From Duganella zoogloeoides (GTDB taxonomy: Bacteria > Pseudomonadota > Gammaproteobacteria > Burkholderiales > Burkholderiaceae_D), in NCBI RefSeq assembly GCF_034479515.1, contig NZ_CP140152.1, positions 4,526,001 to 4,590,000 of the forward strand: 64,000 bases of DNA, written 5' to 3'. Shown here one piece after another: positions 1-9,701 of this stretch (the stretch's first letter is position 1; every line of letters begins with the position of its first letter). The position numbers and the translations under genes are program-made. Under the pieces are notes generated by a model. It was not told where the DNA came from, did no database searches, and was given only the letters and a program-made list of their open reading frames with translations.

Positions 1-723
1 GCCCTCTTCCGAACGGGTGAGCAGCAAGGCGTCCAGGCGCAGGTCGGCGCGCAGTTGCTGGGCCTTGGCGGTCAGCTGTTCTTCGCTGGCCCAGGTGCCG
101 ACGATCTGGCGCATTTCCGATTTGTTTGGCGTCAGCACGGTGGCGCCCGCGTAGCGCGAAAAATCATCGCCTTTCGGATCGACCATCACCACCTTGCCGG
201 CGGCGCGCGCCGAGGCGATCATGTCGGCCACGGCCACCAGGCTGCCCTTGGCGTAGTCCGACAGCACGATCACGTCGTAGTCAGGCAGCAGGGTCTTGAA
301 TTGTTCGAGCTTGTCGCGCAGCACCGTGTCGGTGGGCGCTTCCTCGAAGTCGATACGCACCATTTGCTGCTGGCGGCCGATCACGCGCAGCTTGACGATG
401 GTGGAAATCGCGTCATCGCGCTGCAGGTAGCTGTGGATGCCGCCGCTCTCGAGCATCTGTTCCACTTCGTTGCCCGCCTCGTCGGCGCCCACCACGCCCA
501 GCAAGGCCGTGTGCGCGCCCATCGCGGCGGCATTGCGCGCCACGTTGGCGGCGCCGCCCAGGCGCGCTTCGCGCTGGCTGACGCGCACGATCGGCACCGG
601 CGCTTCCGGCGAAATGCGGTTGACGTCGCCGAACCAGTAGCGGTCCAGCATGACGTCGCCCACGATCAAGATGCGCACCGGGGTCAGGTCCGGTGCGGTA
701 TAAGTCGTCAGGTCGTTGGCCAT
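1..723 (-). CDS. rfaE1: D-glycero-beta-D-manno-heptose-7-phosphate kinase (partial, C-terminus outside window)
   Basis: Ribokinase/PfkB-family sugar kinase that phosphorylates heptose 7-phosphate at C1 in ADP-heptose synthesis for the LPS inner core. The ATG at 723 lies one base after the lapB stop, so the two genes are probably cotranscribed. The visible 241 residues carry the family hallmarks: early VGDVMLDRYWFG, then LGGAANVARN, a central DYAKG and VDPKG, and TPNKSEM. The reading frame continues past base 1, so the catalytic C-terminal part is missing. Betaproteobacteria usually carry the kinase and the adenylyltransferase (rfaE2) as separate genes; whether a second domain follows cannot be seen here. 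Confidence 0.93.
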   Translation of the reverse strand, partial: MANDLTTYTAPDLTPVRILIVGDVMLDRYWFGDVNRISPEAPVPIVRVSQREARLGGAANVARNAAAMGAHTALLGVVGADEAGNEVEQMLESGGIHSYLQRDDAISTIVKLRVIGRQQQMVRIDFEEAPTDTVLRDKLEQFKTLLPDYDVIVLSDYAKGSLVAVADMIASARAAGKVVMVDPKGDDFSRYAGATVLTPNKSEMRQIVGTWASEEQLTAKAQQLRADLRLDALLLTRSEEG

Positions 724-724
724 C

Positions 725-1900
725 TTAGTTCATCACGTTGAGTTCTTCGGTGCGGCGCGGCGGGTAGGTCTCCCAGCGGCTGCAACCGGGGCACTGCCAG
801 TAGAACTGGCGCGCCTTGAAGCCGCAATGGCTGCACTGGTAACGCGCCAGCTTTTGCGTGTAGCCGTGCACCAGGTTCTTCACCATCGACAGCTCGGAGA
901 CGATCGACGCCGGTGCATCGACCAGTCGCGCTTCCAGCAGGCGATCAAGCCCCAGCAGGGTCGGCGTACGACGCAGCTCGTTGACCACCAGCTCCTTGGC
1001 CTCGGCCACGCCGTGCAGCTCCATCACTTCCTTGTACACCACTTCGAGCAGGTCGATCGACGACGCCTGCTCCAGGTACGATTTCAAGAGGTTGACGCCT
1101 TCCTGCGGCCGGCCCACCTTGCGGTAGCCGTCCATCATGCGCTGGGCCACCAGCGCCGTGTGCGGCACGCTGATCTGCTCCACGCGGCGCCAGGTCAGCA
1201 GCGCGCCTTCGACGTCGCCCTTGGCCAGCTGGGCGTCGCCGGTGAGCAGCGTGGCGCGCACGTTGTTACGGTCGGCCGCCAGCGACTTGTCGAGCAGTTC
1301 CTCGGCCTGGTCCACGTGCAGGTGCACCAGCGCGTCCTGCGCCATCTCGCAGTAGAACTGCGCGATTTCCTTTTGACGCGAACCGGCGCCCGATTCCTGC
1401 AGGCCCATGGCCGCTTCGATCGCGCGAGGCCACTCTTTTTCGCGCTGGAAGATCTCCAGCAACTGGCGGCGCGCCTGGGCGCCGTACTGGCCGTCGATCA
1501 GGCGGTTGAAGGTTTCCTCGGCGCGGTCGAGCAGGCCCGCTTTCAGGTAATCGACACCGAGTTCGTACTCGGCGTGTTCCTTCTGCTCCTGCGGCAGGTC
1601 AGGGCGCGCCAGCAGATTCTGGTGCACGCGGATGGCGCGCTCGGTCTCGCCACGGCGGCGGAACAGGTTACCGAGCGCGAAGTGCATGTCGGCCGATTCC
1701 GGGTCCAGCCGCACGATCTCGATAAAGGCGTCGATCGCCTTGTCCGGCTGGTCGTTGAGCAGCAGGTTCAGGCCCTTGAAGTAACCGCGCGGCAGGGTGC
1801 GCGATTCGGCCATCAATTGACGGATATCGACCCGCGCCGCCAGCCAGCCAAGGCCGAAGAAGACCGGGATACCCAGCAACCAGAAGAGTTCAAATTCCAT
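725..1900 (-). CDS. lapB: Lipopolysaccharide assembly protein B (LapB/YciM)
   Basis: 391 aa, the usual LapB length. An N-terminal membrane anchor (FWLLGIPVFFGLGWLAARVD) is followed by TPR repeats over about residues 40-340. A C-terminal rubredoxin-like zinc site closes the protein (YQCSHCGFKARQFYWQCPGC, about residues 353-372). In E. coli LapB works with FtsH to set LpxC turnover and so LPS amount. It lies 35 bp behind lapA and directly before rfaE1, a conserved order in which all three genes concern the LPS layer. Identification is firm from the combination of TPRs and the paired CxxC. Confidence 0.95.
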   Translation of the reverse strand: MEFELFWLLGIPVFFGLGWLAARVDIRQLMAESRTLPRGYFKGLNLLLNDQPDKAIDAFIEIVRLDPESADMHFALGNLFRRRGETERAIRVHQNLLARPDLPQEQKEHAEYELGVDYLKAGLLDRAEETFNRLIDGQYGAQARRQLLEIFQREKEWPRAIEAAMGLQESGAGSRQKEIAQFYCEMAQDALVHLHVDQAEELLDKSLAADRNNVRATLLTGDAQLAKGDVEGALLTWRRVEQISVPHTALVAQRMMDGYRKVGRPQEGVNLLKSYLEQASSIDLLEVVYKEVMELHGVAEAKELVVNELRRTPTLLGLDRLLEARLVDAPASIVSELSMVKNLVHGYTQKLARYQCSHCGFKARQFYWQCPGCSRWETYPPRRTEELNVMN

Positions 1901-1935
1901 GCTTTATTCTTTGCGTGAGACGAAGGAGGTACAAC

Positions 1936-2238
1936 TCAGGGAGCGAGGACGCTGTCGGGCTGCGGCTGGGCATTGGCCCGCTGCGCCGTCGTTTGCATCG
2001 TCGTGATGGTGGATTTGTGTTTATTGGTTTCGCGGCGATAGCGAAACACCGTGGGCGTGAGCGCCAGCACGCCAAGCACGGCGCCGGCCACGAAACACCC
2101 GAGCAGCATCAGCACCAGCGGGCCGCGCAGCTCATAGTGGAGAAACAGGTGCAGATCGACTTCCTGCGTATTTTTCAGGGCGAAGCCAAAAAACAGGACG
2201 AATAGAACGAGTCCAACGAGGGTGGATACAAATTTCAT
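1936..2238 (-). CDS. lapA: LapA-domain inner membrane protein (YciS)
   Basis: Small protein of 100 aa with two membrane segments (roughly residues 3-23 and 42-64) and a polar C-terminal tail with RRETNKHK, matching the LapA/DUF1049 family that partners LapB. I chose the ATG at 2238 (MKFVSTLVG) rather than the upstream ATG at 2283, because it places the first membrane helix at the N-terminus as in homologues. The order lapA-lapB-rfaE1 suggests one transcript. A terminator at 2294-2327 separates it from ihfB. Confidence 0.88.
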   Translation of the reverse strand: MKFVSTLVGLVLFVLFFGFALKNTQEVDLHLFLHYELRGPLVLMLLGCFVAGAVLGVLALTPTVFRYRRETNKHKSTITTMQTTAQRANAQPQPDSVLAP

Positions 2239-2293
2239 CAGCCTGATTCCTGATCGGATTTTCCAAGAGCGCCAGTATGGCATTAGAACCGCT

Positions 2294-2327
2294 AAAAAAA
2301 AAGCGGCATCCGAGGACGCCGCTTTTT
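2294..2327 (-). terminator. Rho-independent terminator after ihfB
   Basis: GCGGC/GCCGC stem flanked by A9 on one side and T5 on the other, so it could work in both directions. Read on the minus strand it follows the ihfB stop at 2347 and precedes lapA. Confidence 0.8.
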
Positions 2328-2346
2328 CATTTAAACCGTCACAACC

Positions 2347-2652
2347 TCAGTCCTCGATGATCGGCTGCCCGACCATCGCGTCGACCCGCTCGCGCAACTG
2401 CTTGCCGGGTTTGAAGTGGGGTACCCGTTTTTCAGGCACCATCACCTTGTCACCCGACTTGGGGTTACGCCCGATGCGTGGCGGCCGGCTGTTGAGGGCA
2501 AAGCTGCCAAAACCACGGATCTCGATGCGTTGACCGGTCGCCAGGGCGTTGGTCATCGCATCAAGAATGGTCTTGACCGCGTACTCCGCATCTTTGGCCA
2601 CCAGCTGAGAATAACGCTCAGCCAGGCGGTTGATGAGTTCGGACTTAGTCAT
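2347..2652 (-). CDS. ihfB: Integration host factor subunit beta
   Basis: 101 aa HU/IHF-family DNA-bending protein. It starts [10 protein letters not shown] and carries the IHF-beta pattern [10 protein letters not shown] followed by [12 protein letters not shown] (about residues 45-71), the beta arm that intercalates at a proline. It forms a heterodimer with IHF alpha, which is not in this window. It lies 18 bp downstream of rpsA, the universal rpsA-ihfB arrangement in proteobacteria, and ends at a terminator. Confidence 0.97.
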   Translation of the reverse strand: MTKSELINRLAERYSQLVAKDAEYAVKTILDAMTNALATGQRIEIRGFGSFALNSRPPRIGRNPKSGDKVMVPEKRVPHFKPGKQLRERVDAMVGQPIIED

Positions 2653-2670
2653 CGACTGGTTCAGTGTTAC

Positions 2671-4356
2671 TTAGTTCTTGTTATCGAACTTGGCTTTCAG
2701 CAGTGCGCCCAGGCTGGTGGTGCCCGACGCTGCGCTGCTGTCCGAAGCCATCGACTTCATCGCTTCTGCGGTTTCTGCGTTGTCTTTCGCTTTGATCGAC
2801 AGCTGGATCGAACGTGCTTTACGGTCGATGTTGATCACCAGAGCTTCGACGGCGTCGCCGACTTTCAGGTGGGTGCCAGCATCTTCCACGCGGTCACGCG
2901 AGATTTCCGAAGCGCGCAGGTAGCCTTCGACTTCTTCCGACAGCTGGATCACGGCGCCTTTAGGCTCAACCGATTTAACGGTACCGTTAACCAGCGAACC
3001 TTTGTCGTTCATGGCTGCGAAGTTGTTGAACGGGTCGCCTTCCAGTTGCTTGACGCCCAGGGAAACGCGCTCGCGCTCAACGTCGATGGCCAGAACGATG
3101 GCTTCCAGTTCGTCACCTTTCTTGAACTTGCGTACGGCTTCTTCGCCGGACTCGGTCCACGACAGGTCGGACAGGTGTACCAGGCCGTCGATGTTGCCAG
3201 CCAGGCCGATGAACACGCCGAAGTCGGTGATCGATTTGATCGCGCCGCGGACTTTGTCACCCTTCTTGTGGGTAACACCGAAGTCGTCCCATGGGTTGGC
3301 TTTGCACTGTTTCATGCCCAGCGAAATACGACGACGCTCTTCGTCGATTTCCAGAACCATCACTTCTACTTCGTCGCCCAGTTGGACAACTTTGTTTGGA
3401 GCGACGTTCTTGTTGGTCCAGTCCATTTCGGAAACGTGTACCAGGCCTTCGATACCTTGTTCCACTTCAACGAACGCGCCGTAGTCGGTCAGGTTCGTTA
3501 CTTTACCGAACAGACGGGTGCCTTGTGGGTAACGACGGGACAGACCGGTCCAAGGATCGTCGCCCAGTTGTTTCACGCCCAGCGAAACACGGTTTTTCTC
3601 TTGATCGTATTTCAGGACTTTGGCGGTGATCTCTTGACCAACGGTCAGCACTTCCGATGGGTGACGCACGCGACGCCATGCCAGGTCGGTGATGTGCAGC
3701 AGGCCGTCGATGCCGCCCAGGTCCACGAACGCGCCGTAGTCGGTGATGTTTTTCACAACGCCGGTCACGACCGTGCCTTCTTTCAGCGTTTCCATCAGTT
3801 TCTGACGCTCTTCGCCCATCGAAGCTTCGATGACGGCGCGACGCGACAGAACCACGTTGTTACGCTTGCGGTCCAGTTTGATAACTTTGAATTCGAGGGT
3901 TTTGCCTTCGAATGGGGTGGTGTCCTTGACTGGACGGGTGTCAACCAGCGAACCCGGCAGGAATGCGCGGATGCCGTTGGTCAGGACGGTCAGGCCGCCT
4001 TTGACTTTACCGTTCACGGTGCCGACGACGATCTCGCCCGACTCCATGGCTTTTTCCAGTGCCAGCCACGAAGCCAGACGCTTGGCTTTGTCGCGCGACA
4101 GGATGGTATCGCCGAAACCATTTTCCAGCGATTCGATGGCCACGGAAACGAAGTCGCCTACTTTGACTTCCAGTTCGCCTTGGTCATTCTTGAATTCTTC
4201 AACAGGGATGAATGCTTCCGATTTCAGGCCGGCGTTCACGATCACGAAGTTGTGATCCAGACGAACGACTTCAGCCGAGATCACTTCGCCCGAACGCATG
4301 TCTTGACGCGACAGGGATTCTTCGAAGAGGGCTGCAAAACTTTCCATATTAGACAT
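2671..4356 (-). CDS. rpsA: 30S ribosomal protein S1
   Basis: 561 aa with six S1 RNA-binding repeats, visible as recurring units ending in phrases such as [33 protein letters not shown] and [22 protein letters not shown]1 recruits mRNA to the 30S subunit. The ATG at 4356 (MSNMESF) is preferred over the in-frame one at 4380, because GGAAG lies six bases upstream of it. Gene order cmk-rpsA-ihfB is conserved. A and T content is visibly higher than in its neighbours, as usual for a highly expressed ribosomal gene with biased codons. Confidence 0.97.
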   Translation of the reverse strand: MSNMESFAALFEESLSRQDMRSGEVISAEVVRLDHNFVIVNAGLKSEAFIPVEEFKNDQGELEVKVGDFVSVAIESLENGFGDTILSRDKAKRLASWLALEKAMESGEIVVGTVNGKVKGGLTVLTNGIRAFLPGSLVDTRPVKDTTPFEGKTLEFKVIKLDRKRNNVVLSRRAVIEASMGEERQKLMETLKEGTVVTGVVKNITDYGAFVDLGGIDGLLHITDLAWRRVRHPSEVLTVGQEITAKVLKYDQEKNRVSLGVKQLGDDPWTGLSRRYPQGTRLFGKVTNLTDYGAFVEVEQGIEGLVHVSEMDWTNKNVAPNKVVQLGDEVEVMVLEIDEERRRISLGMKQCKANPWDDFGVTHKKGDKVRGAIKSITDFGVFIGLAGNIDGLVHLSDLSWTESGEEAVRKFKKGDELEAIVLAIDVERERVSLGVKQLEGDPFNNFAAMNDKGSLVNGTVKSVEPKGAVIQLSEEVEGYLRASEISRDRVEDAGTHLKVGDAVEALVINIDRKARSIQLSIKAKDNAETAEAMKSMASDSSAASGTTSLGALLKAKFDNKN

Positions 4357-4484
4357 TGTAACTTCCAGGTTTGCCAACAAGGCTCGCGATATGCGACTTC
4401 AGTTGGGTTAGGGTTGAAACACGTCTAGGCCGCAAAGCGGCCAGACACCTTACCAAAAACATACTACTTAATGCTTCTGCCCAC

Positions 4485-5153
4485 TCATTTGCCTACGGCG
4501 GCATACCACTGCAACACCTGCGCGACCGCTTCGTCAGCAGCCATGTTCGATGTTTCCAGCACATGCGCACCTTCGGCAGGGACCAGTGGCGCGATGGCCC
4601 GGTTCGTATCCCGGTCGTCCCGCGCCTGCAAATCCATCAGCAGGTCTTCCATCTTAGCAGAAATTCCCTTGGCGATCAATTGCTTGTAGCGACGTTCGGC
4701 CCGTGCCGCAACACTTGCTGTCAAAAACACCTTGAGCGGTGCATGCGGGAAGATCACCGAACCCATGTCACGCCCGTCCGCCACCACGCCCGGCGCCTTG
4801 CGGAAACCCAGTTGCAGGCCCACCAGCGCATGGCGCACGGCCGGGAAAGTGGCAATCTTCGACGCCGTATTGCCCACCACCTCGGCGCGGATGGCGTCGC
4901 TCACATCCTCGTGGCCCAGCAGGATGTGCTCGCCCTGGAAGCTGCATTGCAGATGCTCGGCCAGCTTGGCCAGTGCGTGCTCGTCGGCCAGGTCGGTGTC
5001 GCGCCGCAGCGCGGACAACGCCGTCAGGCGATAGAGCGCGCCCGAATCCAGGTAATGGAAGCCGAGCTTATCGGCAACGCGATGTGCGACAGTACCCTTG
5101 CCGGATGCGGTGGGCCCGTCGATGGTGATGACTGGAATCTGGGATGTTGGCAT
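4485..5153 (-). CDS. cmk: Cytidylate kinase
   Basis: Phosphorylates CMP/dCMP with ATP. The P-loop GPTASGKGT is near residue 10, followed by DSGALYR and the CMP-binding region with [14 protein letters not shown] take the ATG at 5153 (MPTSQIPVI), seven bases after the aroA stop. An ATG at 5180 would overlap aroA and add nine residues not expected in the family. The gene is about 222 aa, normal length. It sits between aroA and rpsA, the standard arrangement. The 128-bp gap to rpsA probably holds the rpsA promoter and leader. Confidence 0.95.
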   Translation of the reverse strand: MPTSQIPVITIDGPTASGKGTVAHRVADKLGFHYLDSGALYRLTALSALRRDTDLADEHALAKLAEHLQCSFQGEHILLGHEDVSDAIRAEVVGNTASKIATFPAVRHALVGLQLGFRKAPGVVADGRDMGSVIFPHAPLKVFLTASVAARAERRYKQLIAKGISAKMEDLLMDLQARDDRDTNRAIAPLVPAEGAHVLETSNMAADEAVAQVLQWYAAVGK

Positions 5154-5160
5154 GTATTTA

Positions 5161-6474
5161 CTATTTTGCAATCGCCGCAAACGCAGCGAAATATTCAGGG
5201 AAAGTTTTGCCGACGCACTTGGGATCGTTGATGCGCACGGTGGTGCCCTTGCGCGCGGCGCCGTCGAGCGATGCCAGCGAGAAGCACATCGCCATGCGGT
5301 GATCGTCGTAGGTATCGATAGTAGCAGGAGCGAGGACGGCTGGCGGCGTCACTGTCAGGTAATCGGCGCCCTCTTCCACCACGGCTCCCAGCTTGCGCAG
5401 CTCGGTAGCCATGGCGGCGATGCGGTCGGTTTCCTTTACGCGCCAGCTGGCGATATTGCGCAAGGTGCTGGTGCCGTCCGCATACAGGGCGGCAGTCGCG
5501 ATCGTCATGGCCGCGTCGGGAATGTGGTTGAAGTCGGCGTCAATGGCTTTCAATAGGCCATTGCTGCTGGCCTCGATCCAGTTGTCACCCATGACGATGG
5601 TCGCGCCCATCTGCTCGAGCGCGGCGGCAAAGCGCACGTCACCCTGGATGCTCTGCCGGCCCACGCCCTCCACCCGCACCGGTCCGCCGCCAATCGCGCC
5701 GGCCGCAAGAAAATACGACGCCGACGACGCATCGCCCTCGACGTGGATGGTGCCCGGCGACTGGTACACCTGGCCCGGCTCGATGGTAAACGACGACCAG
5801 CCGTCCTGCGCCACCTGCACGCCGAAGCGGCGCACCAGGTTCAAGGTGATTTCGATATACGGCTTGGAAATCAGTTCGCCGATCACGTCGATGGTGATCG
5901 CATGGTCGCGCGCCATCAGCGGCGCGACCATCAGCAGCGCCGTCAAAAACTGGCTCGAGACGTCGCCGCGCACCGCCAGGCGCTGCGCGTGGATCTTGCC
6001 CTGCTTGATGTGCAGCGGCGGATAGCCGGGGTTGCCCGTGTATTCGACGTTGGTGCCGGCGGCGTTCAGCGCATCGACCAGGTCGCCGATCGGGCGCTCG
6101 TGCATGCGCGGCACGCCATGCAGCGTATAGTCGCCGCCGATCACGGCCAGCGCGGCGGTCAGCGGACGGATCGCGGTGCCGGCGTTGCCCATGAACAGGT
6201 CGGCCGATTGGTTCGGCAACACGCCTGCCACGCCCTTGACGTGGTGGATGGTGCCGGTGGCAGTTTGCTCTTCGGTCCATTCCACGCCCAGCGAGCGCAG
6301 GGCTGCCAGCATGACAGCGGTGTCGTCGGAGGCCAGCAGGTCGACGATCTGGACGTCACCCTGCGACAGGGCCGACAACAGCAGGATGCGGTTGGAGATG
6401 GACTTGGAGCCCGGCAGCCGCACGGTGCCTTGTACGTGTTGGACCGGTTGCAGGTCGATGTAGTCGTGGTTCAT
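5161..6474 (-). CDS. aroA: 3-phosphoshikimate 1-carboxyvinyltransferase (EPSP synthase)
   Basis: 437 aa. Transfers the enolpyruvyl group of PEP to shikimate 3-phosphate in chorismate synthesis. The N-terminus has [10 protein letters not shown] (about 21-30). [12 protein letters not shown] (about 96-107) and RVKETDRI near 350 are the two EPSP synthase signatures, and the end has [12 protein letters not shown]. The spacing motif between GNAGT and the arginine is that of the common bacterial class. AAGGAA lies six bases before the ATG. Part of the tyrA-aroA-cmk-rpsA run. Confidence 0.96.
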   Translation of the reverse strand: MNHDYIDLQPVQHVQGTVRLPGSKSISNRILLLSALSQGDVQIVDLLASDDTAVMLAALRSLGVEWTEEQTATGTIHHVKGVAGVLPNQSADLFMGNAGTAIRPLTAALAVIGGDYTLHGVPRMHERPIGDLVDALNAAGTNVEYTGNPGYPPLHIKQGKIHAQRLAVRGDVSSQFLTALLMVAPLMARDHAITIDVIGELISKPYIEITLNLVRRFGVQVAQDGWSSFTIEPGQVYQSPGTIHVEGDASSASYFLAAGAIGGGPVRVEGVGRQSIQGDVRFAAALEQMGATIVMGDNWIEASSNGLLKAIDADFNHIPDAAMTIATAALYADGTSTLRNIASWRVKETDRIAAMATELRKLGAVVEEGADYLTVTPPAVLAPATIDTYDDHRMAMCFSLASLDGAARKGTTVRINDPKCVGKTFPEYFAAFAAIAK

Positions 6475-6576
6475 ATGTATTCCTTTAATAAGCAGTCGTT
6501 GCGGCCGTCAGTCCGTGCCCTTGGCACGGCTTAGCGGTATCGGGCCGTTCCGGTGGCGCGCTCCTGCTGCTTCGCT

Positions 6577-7491
6577 TTATTCTGCTTTATCCTGCGACTG
6601 CGGCGTTTCCGCCGTTTCAATCGCGGTAATCCATTGGTGTCTTGCCCTCTGGGCGTTGCCGTACACGTGTTCCAGCCCCGCGCCGTCGCCGGCCGCCAGT
6701 TGCGCGCGCAACGCAGCCAGCTGCGCCATGTACGCATCGAGCTCGGTCAGCAGCGCGGCCTGGTTGGCCAGGCTGATGTCGCGCCACATTTCCGGCGACG
6801 ATCCCGCGATCCTCGTGAAATCGCGGAAGCCGCTCGCTGCATACTGAAACAGCAGGTCGGCATGGGGCTTCCTGGCGATATCATCGACCAGCGCATACGC
6901 CAGCAGGTGCGGCAAGTGGCTCACGGCCGCAAACACCTTGTCGTGTTCTTCTGGCGACAGGCGATGGATGATCGCCCCGCACGCGCGCCATGCCGCCGCT
7001 ACCCGTTCCACATCAAACGCGTCGTTCTCGGCCAGCGCCGTCAGCACGACCTTCTTGCCGACGTACAGGTCGTCGATCGCCGCTTCCGGGCCATAGCTTT
7101 CGCGCCCGGCGATGGGATGACCGGGCACGAACTGCGCCACCTTCCCTGCCAAGGCACTGCGCGCGGCAGCCACCACGTCCGACTTGGTGCTGCCGGCGTC
7201 GGTCACCACGGTGCCCGGTTGCAGGTGCGGCGCCAGCGCCGCCAGGATCGCGCCGGTCTGGGCCACCGGCGCCGCCAGCAGCACCAGGTCGGCGCCGGCC
7301 AGCGCTTCAGCCATGTCGCTGCCGATGACGTCGATGATGCCCAGCTCCAAAGCACGCTGCATCGACGCTTGCGAGCGGCCCATGCCCACGACTGTCGCCA
7401 CCATGCCGGCTTTTTTCAGCGACCGCGCGAACGAGCCGCCGATCAGGCCCACGCCGAAAATGACGATCTTCTTGAATGCCGTGGACGCCAT
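6577..7491 (-). CDS. tyrA: Prephenate dehydrogenase
   Basis: 304 aa NAD(P)-dependent enzyme that oxidatively decarboxylates prephenate to 4-hydroxyphenylpyruvate for tyrosine. The Rossmann motif GVGLIGGSFA is at residues 13-22. DAGSTKSDV and the active-site segment FVPGHPIAGRE follow at about 97-130, and HDKVFAAVSHLPHLLAYAL at about 200. No ACT or mutase domain, so it is the monofunctional type. The start is one base after the hisC stop, so the genes are coupled. 102 bp separate it from aroA. Confidence 0.94.
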   Translation of the reverse strand: MASTAFKKIVIFGVGLIGGSFARSLKKAGMVATVVGMGRSQASMQRALELGIIDVIGSDMAEALAGADLVLLAAPVAQTGAILAALAPHLQPGTVVTDAGSTKSDVVAAARSALAGKVAQFVPGHPIAGRESYGPEAAIDDLYVGKKVVLTALAENDAFDVERVAAAWRACGAIIHRLSPEEHDKVFAAVSHLPHLLAYALVDDIARKPHADLLFQYAASGFRDFTRIAGSSPEMWRDISLANQAALLTELDAYMAQLAALRAQLAAGDGAGLEHVYGNAQRARHQWITAIETAETPQSQDKAE

Positions 7492-7492
7492 C

Positions 7493-8605
7493 TCAGCCCT
7501 CGGCCAGCGCCTTGGTCAGCGCTGCGATCAGCACCGCATTTTCCTGCGGCAGGCCGATCGAAATGCGCAGCCACTCAGGCAAGCCGTAGTTGCCGACCGG
7601 ACGCACGATCACGCCCTGCTTGAGCAGCGACAGGTTGACACGCGCGCCGGCGCCGTCGTCGCTGCCCACCTTGACCAGCACGAAGTTGCCGTACGACGGC
7701 ACGTATTCGAGGCCAAGCTGCTCGAACGCTTCGATGAACTGCCGGTAGCCGGCGGCGTTGTTGGTGGCGCTCCTGGCCAAAAATTCCTTGTCGTTCAGCG
7801 CGGCGATGGCGGCAGCCTGCGCCAGCGAGTTGACGTTGAACGGCTGGCGGATGCGGTTCATCAGGTCGGTCAGCGCTGGCTGGGCGACGGCAAAGCCCAC
7901 GCGCAAACCGGCCAGGCCGTAAGCCTTGGAGAAGGTGCGTGAGACCAGCAGGTTCGGATATTTTTTCACCCAGTCGGCGGACTCGAACTGGTGTTCCTGC
8001 GCCAGGAATTCGTTGTACGCTTCGTCCAGTACCACCACCACGTTGGCCGGCACTTTTTGCAGGAACGCCTCGATCTCGGCGGCGGGGATGAAGGTGCCGG
8101 TCGGGTTATTCGGGTTGGCGATGAAGACCAGGCGCGTATCTTCTTCGATCGCTGCCAGCATGGCGTCGAGGTCGTGGCCGTGGGCCTTGGCCGGCACCAC
8201 GATGTGGCGCGCGCCAACGCCCTGCGTGGCCAGCGCGTACACCGCGAACGAATACTGCGAATACACGACCGCCTGGCCGCGCTCGACGAATGCGTGGGCG
8301 GCGATTTCCAGGATGTCGTTGCTGCCGTTACCGAGCGTGATCCAGTCGGCCGGCACGTTGTAGCGCGTGGACAGCGCGGCCTTCAGGTCGAAGCCGTTGG
8401 CATCGGGATAGCGTCCCAGTTCGGCCGCAGCGGCGCCCATGGCGGCCCTGGCCGATTCCGGCACGCCGAACGGATTTTCGTTGGAGGCCAGCTTGACGAT
8501 GGCGTCTTCCTGCAAACCGAATTCCCGCGCGACTTCAGCGATCGGTTTGCCGGCTTGGTAAGGGGCGATGGCGCGGACATACTCCGGCCCGAAATTCTTG
8601 GTCAT
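7493..8605 (-). CDS. hisC: Histidinol-phosphate aminotransferase
   Basis: 370 aa class I/II PLP aminotransferase. Visible are LASNENPFG near residue 38, NPNNPTGTF at about 164, DEAYNEF at about 196, and the PLP lysine in SRTFSKAYGLAG (about 222-233). This hisC2-type copy sits between pheA and tyrA, away from the his operon. In such clusters the enzyme often also transaminates aromatic keto acids, so it may serve tyrosine and phenylalanine synthesis; that is inference from context. Confidence 0.93.
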   Translation of the reverse strand: MTKNFGPEYVRAIAPYQAGKPIAEVAREFGLQEDAIVKLASNENPFGVPESARAAMGAAAAELGRYPDANGFDLKAALSTRYNVPADWITLGNGSNDILEIAAHAFVERGQAVVYSQYSFAVYALATQGVGARHIVVPAKAHGHDLDAMLAAIEEDTRLVFIANPNNPTGTFIPAAEIEAFLQKVPANVVVVLDEAYNEFLAQEHQFESADWVKKYPNLLVSRTFSKAYGLAGLRVGFAVAQPALTDLMNRIRQPFNVNSLAQAAAIAALNDKEFLARSATNNAAGYRQFIEAFEQLGLEYVPSYGNFVLVKVGSDDGAGARVNLSLLKQGVIVRPVGNYGLPEWLRISIGLPQENAVLIAALTKALAEG

Positions 8606-8623
8606 GGTTGTCTCTCGTTGTAA

Positions 8624-9697
8624 TTAAGTGAGGCTCACCGGGTAGGAGCCGAGCACCTTGAAGAAGGCGGCATTGCCCTGCAATTCTTCCAGCGCCTTGG
8701 CCACGGCGGGGTTTTCGATATGGCCTTCGACGTCCACGTAAAAATAGTATTCCCAGTTGCCGTTGCGGGCCGGGCGCGATTCGAAGCGCGTCATCGACAC
8801 GCCGTTCTGCGCCAGCGATCCGAGCAGGCGATAGACGGAACCGGCCTTGTGCGGCGCGGCCAGCGCCATCGACGTGCGGTCGATGCCGGACGGGCCGGTG
8901 CGCAGCGTGCCGATCACGGCAAAGCGGGTGCGGTTGTGCGGGTCGTCCTGGATATTGGCCTTGACCGTGCCCAGGCTGTAGCGCACGCCGGCGCGCTCGC
9001 CGGCTATGGCCGCCACCGAGTGGTCGTCGCGCGCCATGCGCGCCGCCTCGGCGTTGGACGATACGGCGCGGCGCTCGATTTCCGGATAATTGTTGTTCAG
9101 CCAGATCTGGCACTGCGCCAGCGCCTGGGCATGGGCGCAGATGGCGGTCACGCCATCCATGTTGCCGGTGCCGGTGAGCAGGCTGTGACGCACGGCGATG
9201 GCCACTTCTCCGCTGATCGTCAGCGGGGTGTTGAGCAGCAGGTCGAGCGTGCGGCCGATGGCGCCCTCGGTGGAATTCTCCACCGGGACCACGCCGAAGT
9301 CCGCTGTACCGGCCTCGGTGGCGCGAAACACTTCGTCGATCGAAGCGCAGGCCAGCACATCGACGGCGGTGCCGAACTGCTGGTACACGGCCTGTTCGCT
9401 GTAGGTGCCGGCCGGTCCGAGGAAGGCGACGGTGACGCGCTTTTCCAGCGAGCGGCAGGCGGACATGATTTCGCGGAAGATGGTCTGCATCTCGGCGTTG
9501 CCCATCGGGCCCGGGTTGCGGTCGGCCACGCCGCGCAGCACTTGCGCTTCGCGCTCGGGACGGAACACGGGGGCGTTGGTTTCGGCCTTGACGTGGCCGA
9601 CTTCCTGCGCCACCTGGGCGCGGCGGTTCAGCAGGTCGAGGATTTGCGCGTCGATCGCATCGATCTGTTCGCGCAGGGGTTTGAGTTTGTCGTTCAT
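8624..9697 (-). CDS. pheA: Bifunctional chorismate mutase / prephenate dehydratase (P-protein)
   Basis: 357 aa with three parts: AroQ-type chorismate mutase (about 1-90, LREQIDAIDAQILDLLNRR), prephenate dehydratase (about 92-270, starting VAFLGPAGTYSEQAV and with VPVENSTEGAIGRTLDLL), and a C-terminal ACT regulatory domain (about 275-350, with the phenylalanine-sensing ESRPARN). Converts chorismate to phenylpyruvate with feedback by phenylalanine. The gap to serC is four bases and to hisC 18, indicating one operon. Confidence 0.96.
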   Translation of the reverse strand: MNDKLKPLREQIDAIDAQILDLLNRRAQVAQEVGHVKAETNAPVFRPEREAQVLRGVADRNPGPMGNAEMQTIFREIMSACRSLEKRVTVAFLGPAGTYSEQAVYQQFGTAVDVLACASIDEVFRATEAGTADFGVVPVENSTEGAIGRTLDLLLNTPLTISGEVAIAVRHSLLTGTGNMDGVTAICAHAQALAQCQIWLNNNYPEIERRAVSSNAEAARMARDDHSVAAIAGERAGVRYSLGTVKANIQDDPHNRTRFAVIGTLRTGPSGIDRTSMALAAPHKAGSVYRLLGSLAQNGVSMTRFESRPARNGNWEYYFYVDVEGHIENPAVAKALEELQGNAAFFKVLGSYPVSLT

Positions 9698-9701
9698 GAT
9701 G

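Noticed and set aside
2416..4428. 670-codon plus-strand frame opposite rpsA and ihfB
   Set aside because: Mirror frame of the biased rpsA codons; no domain and no start signal.
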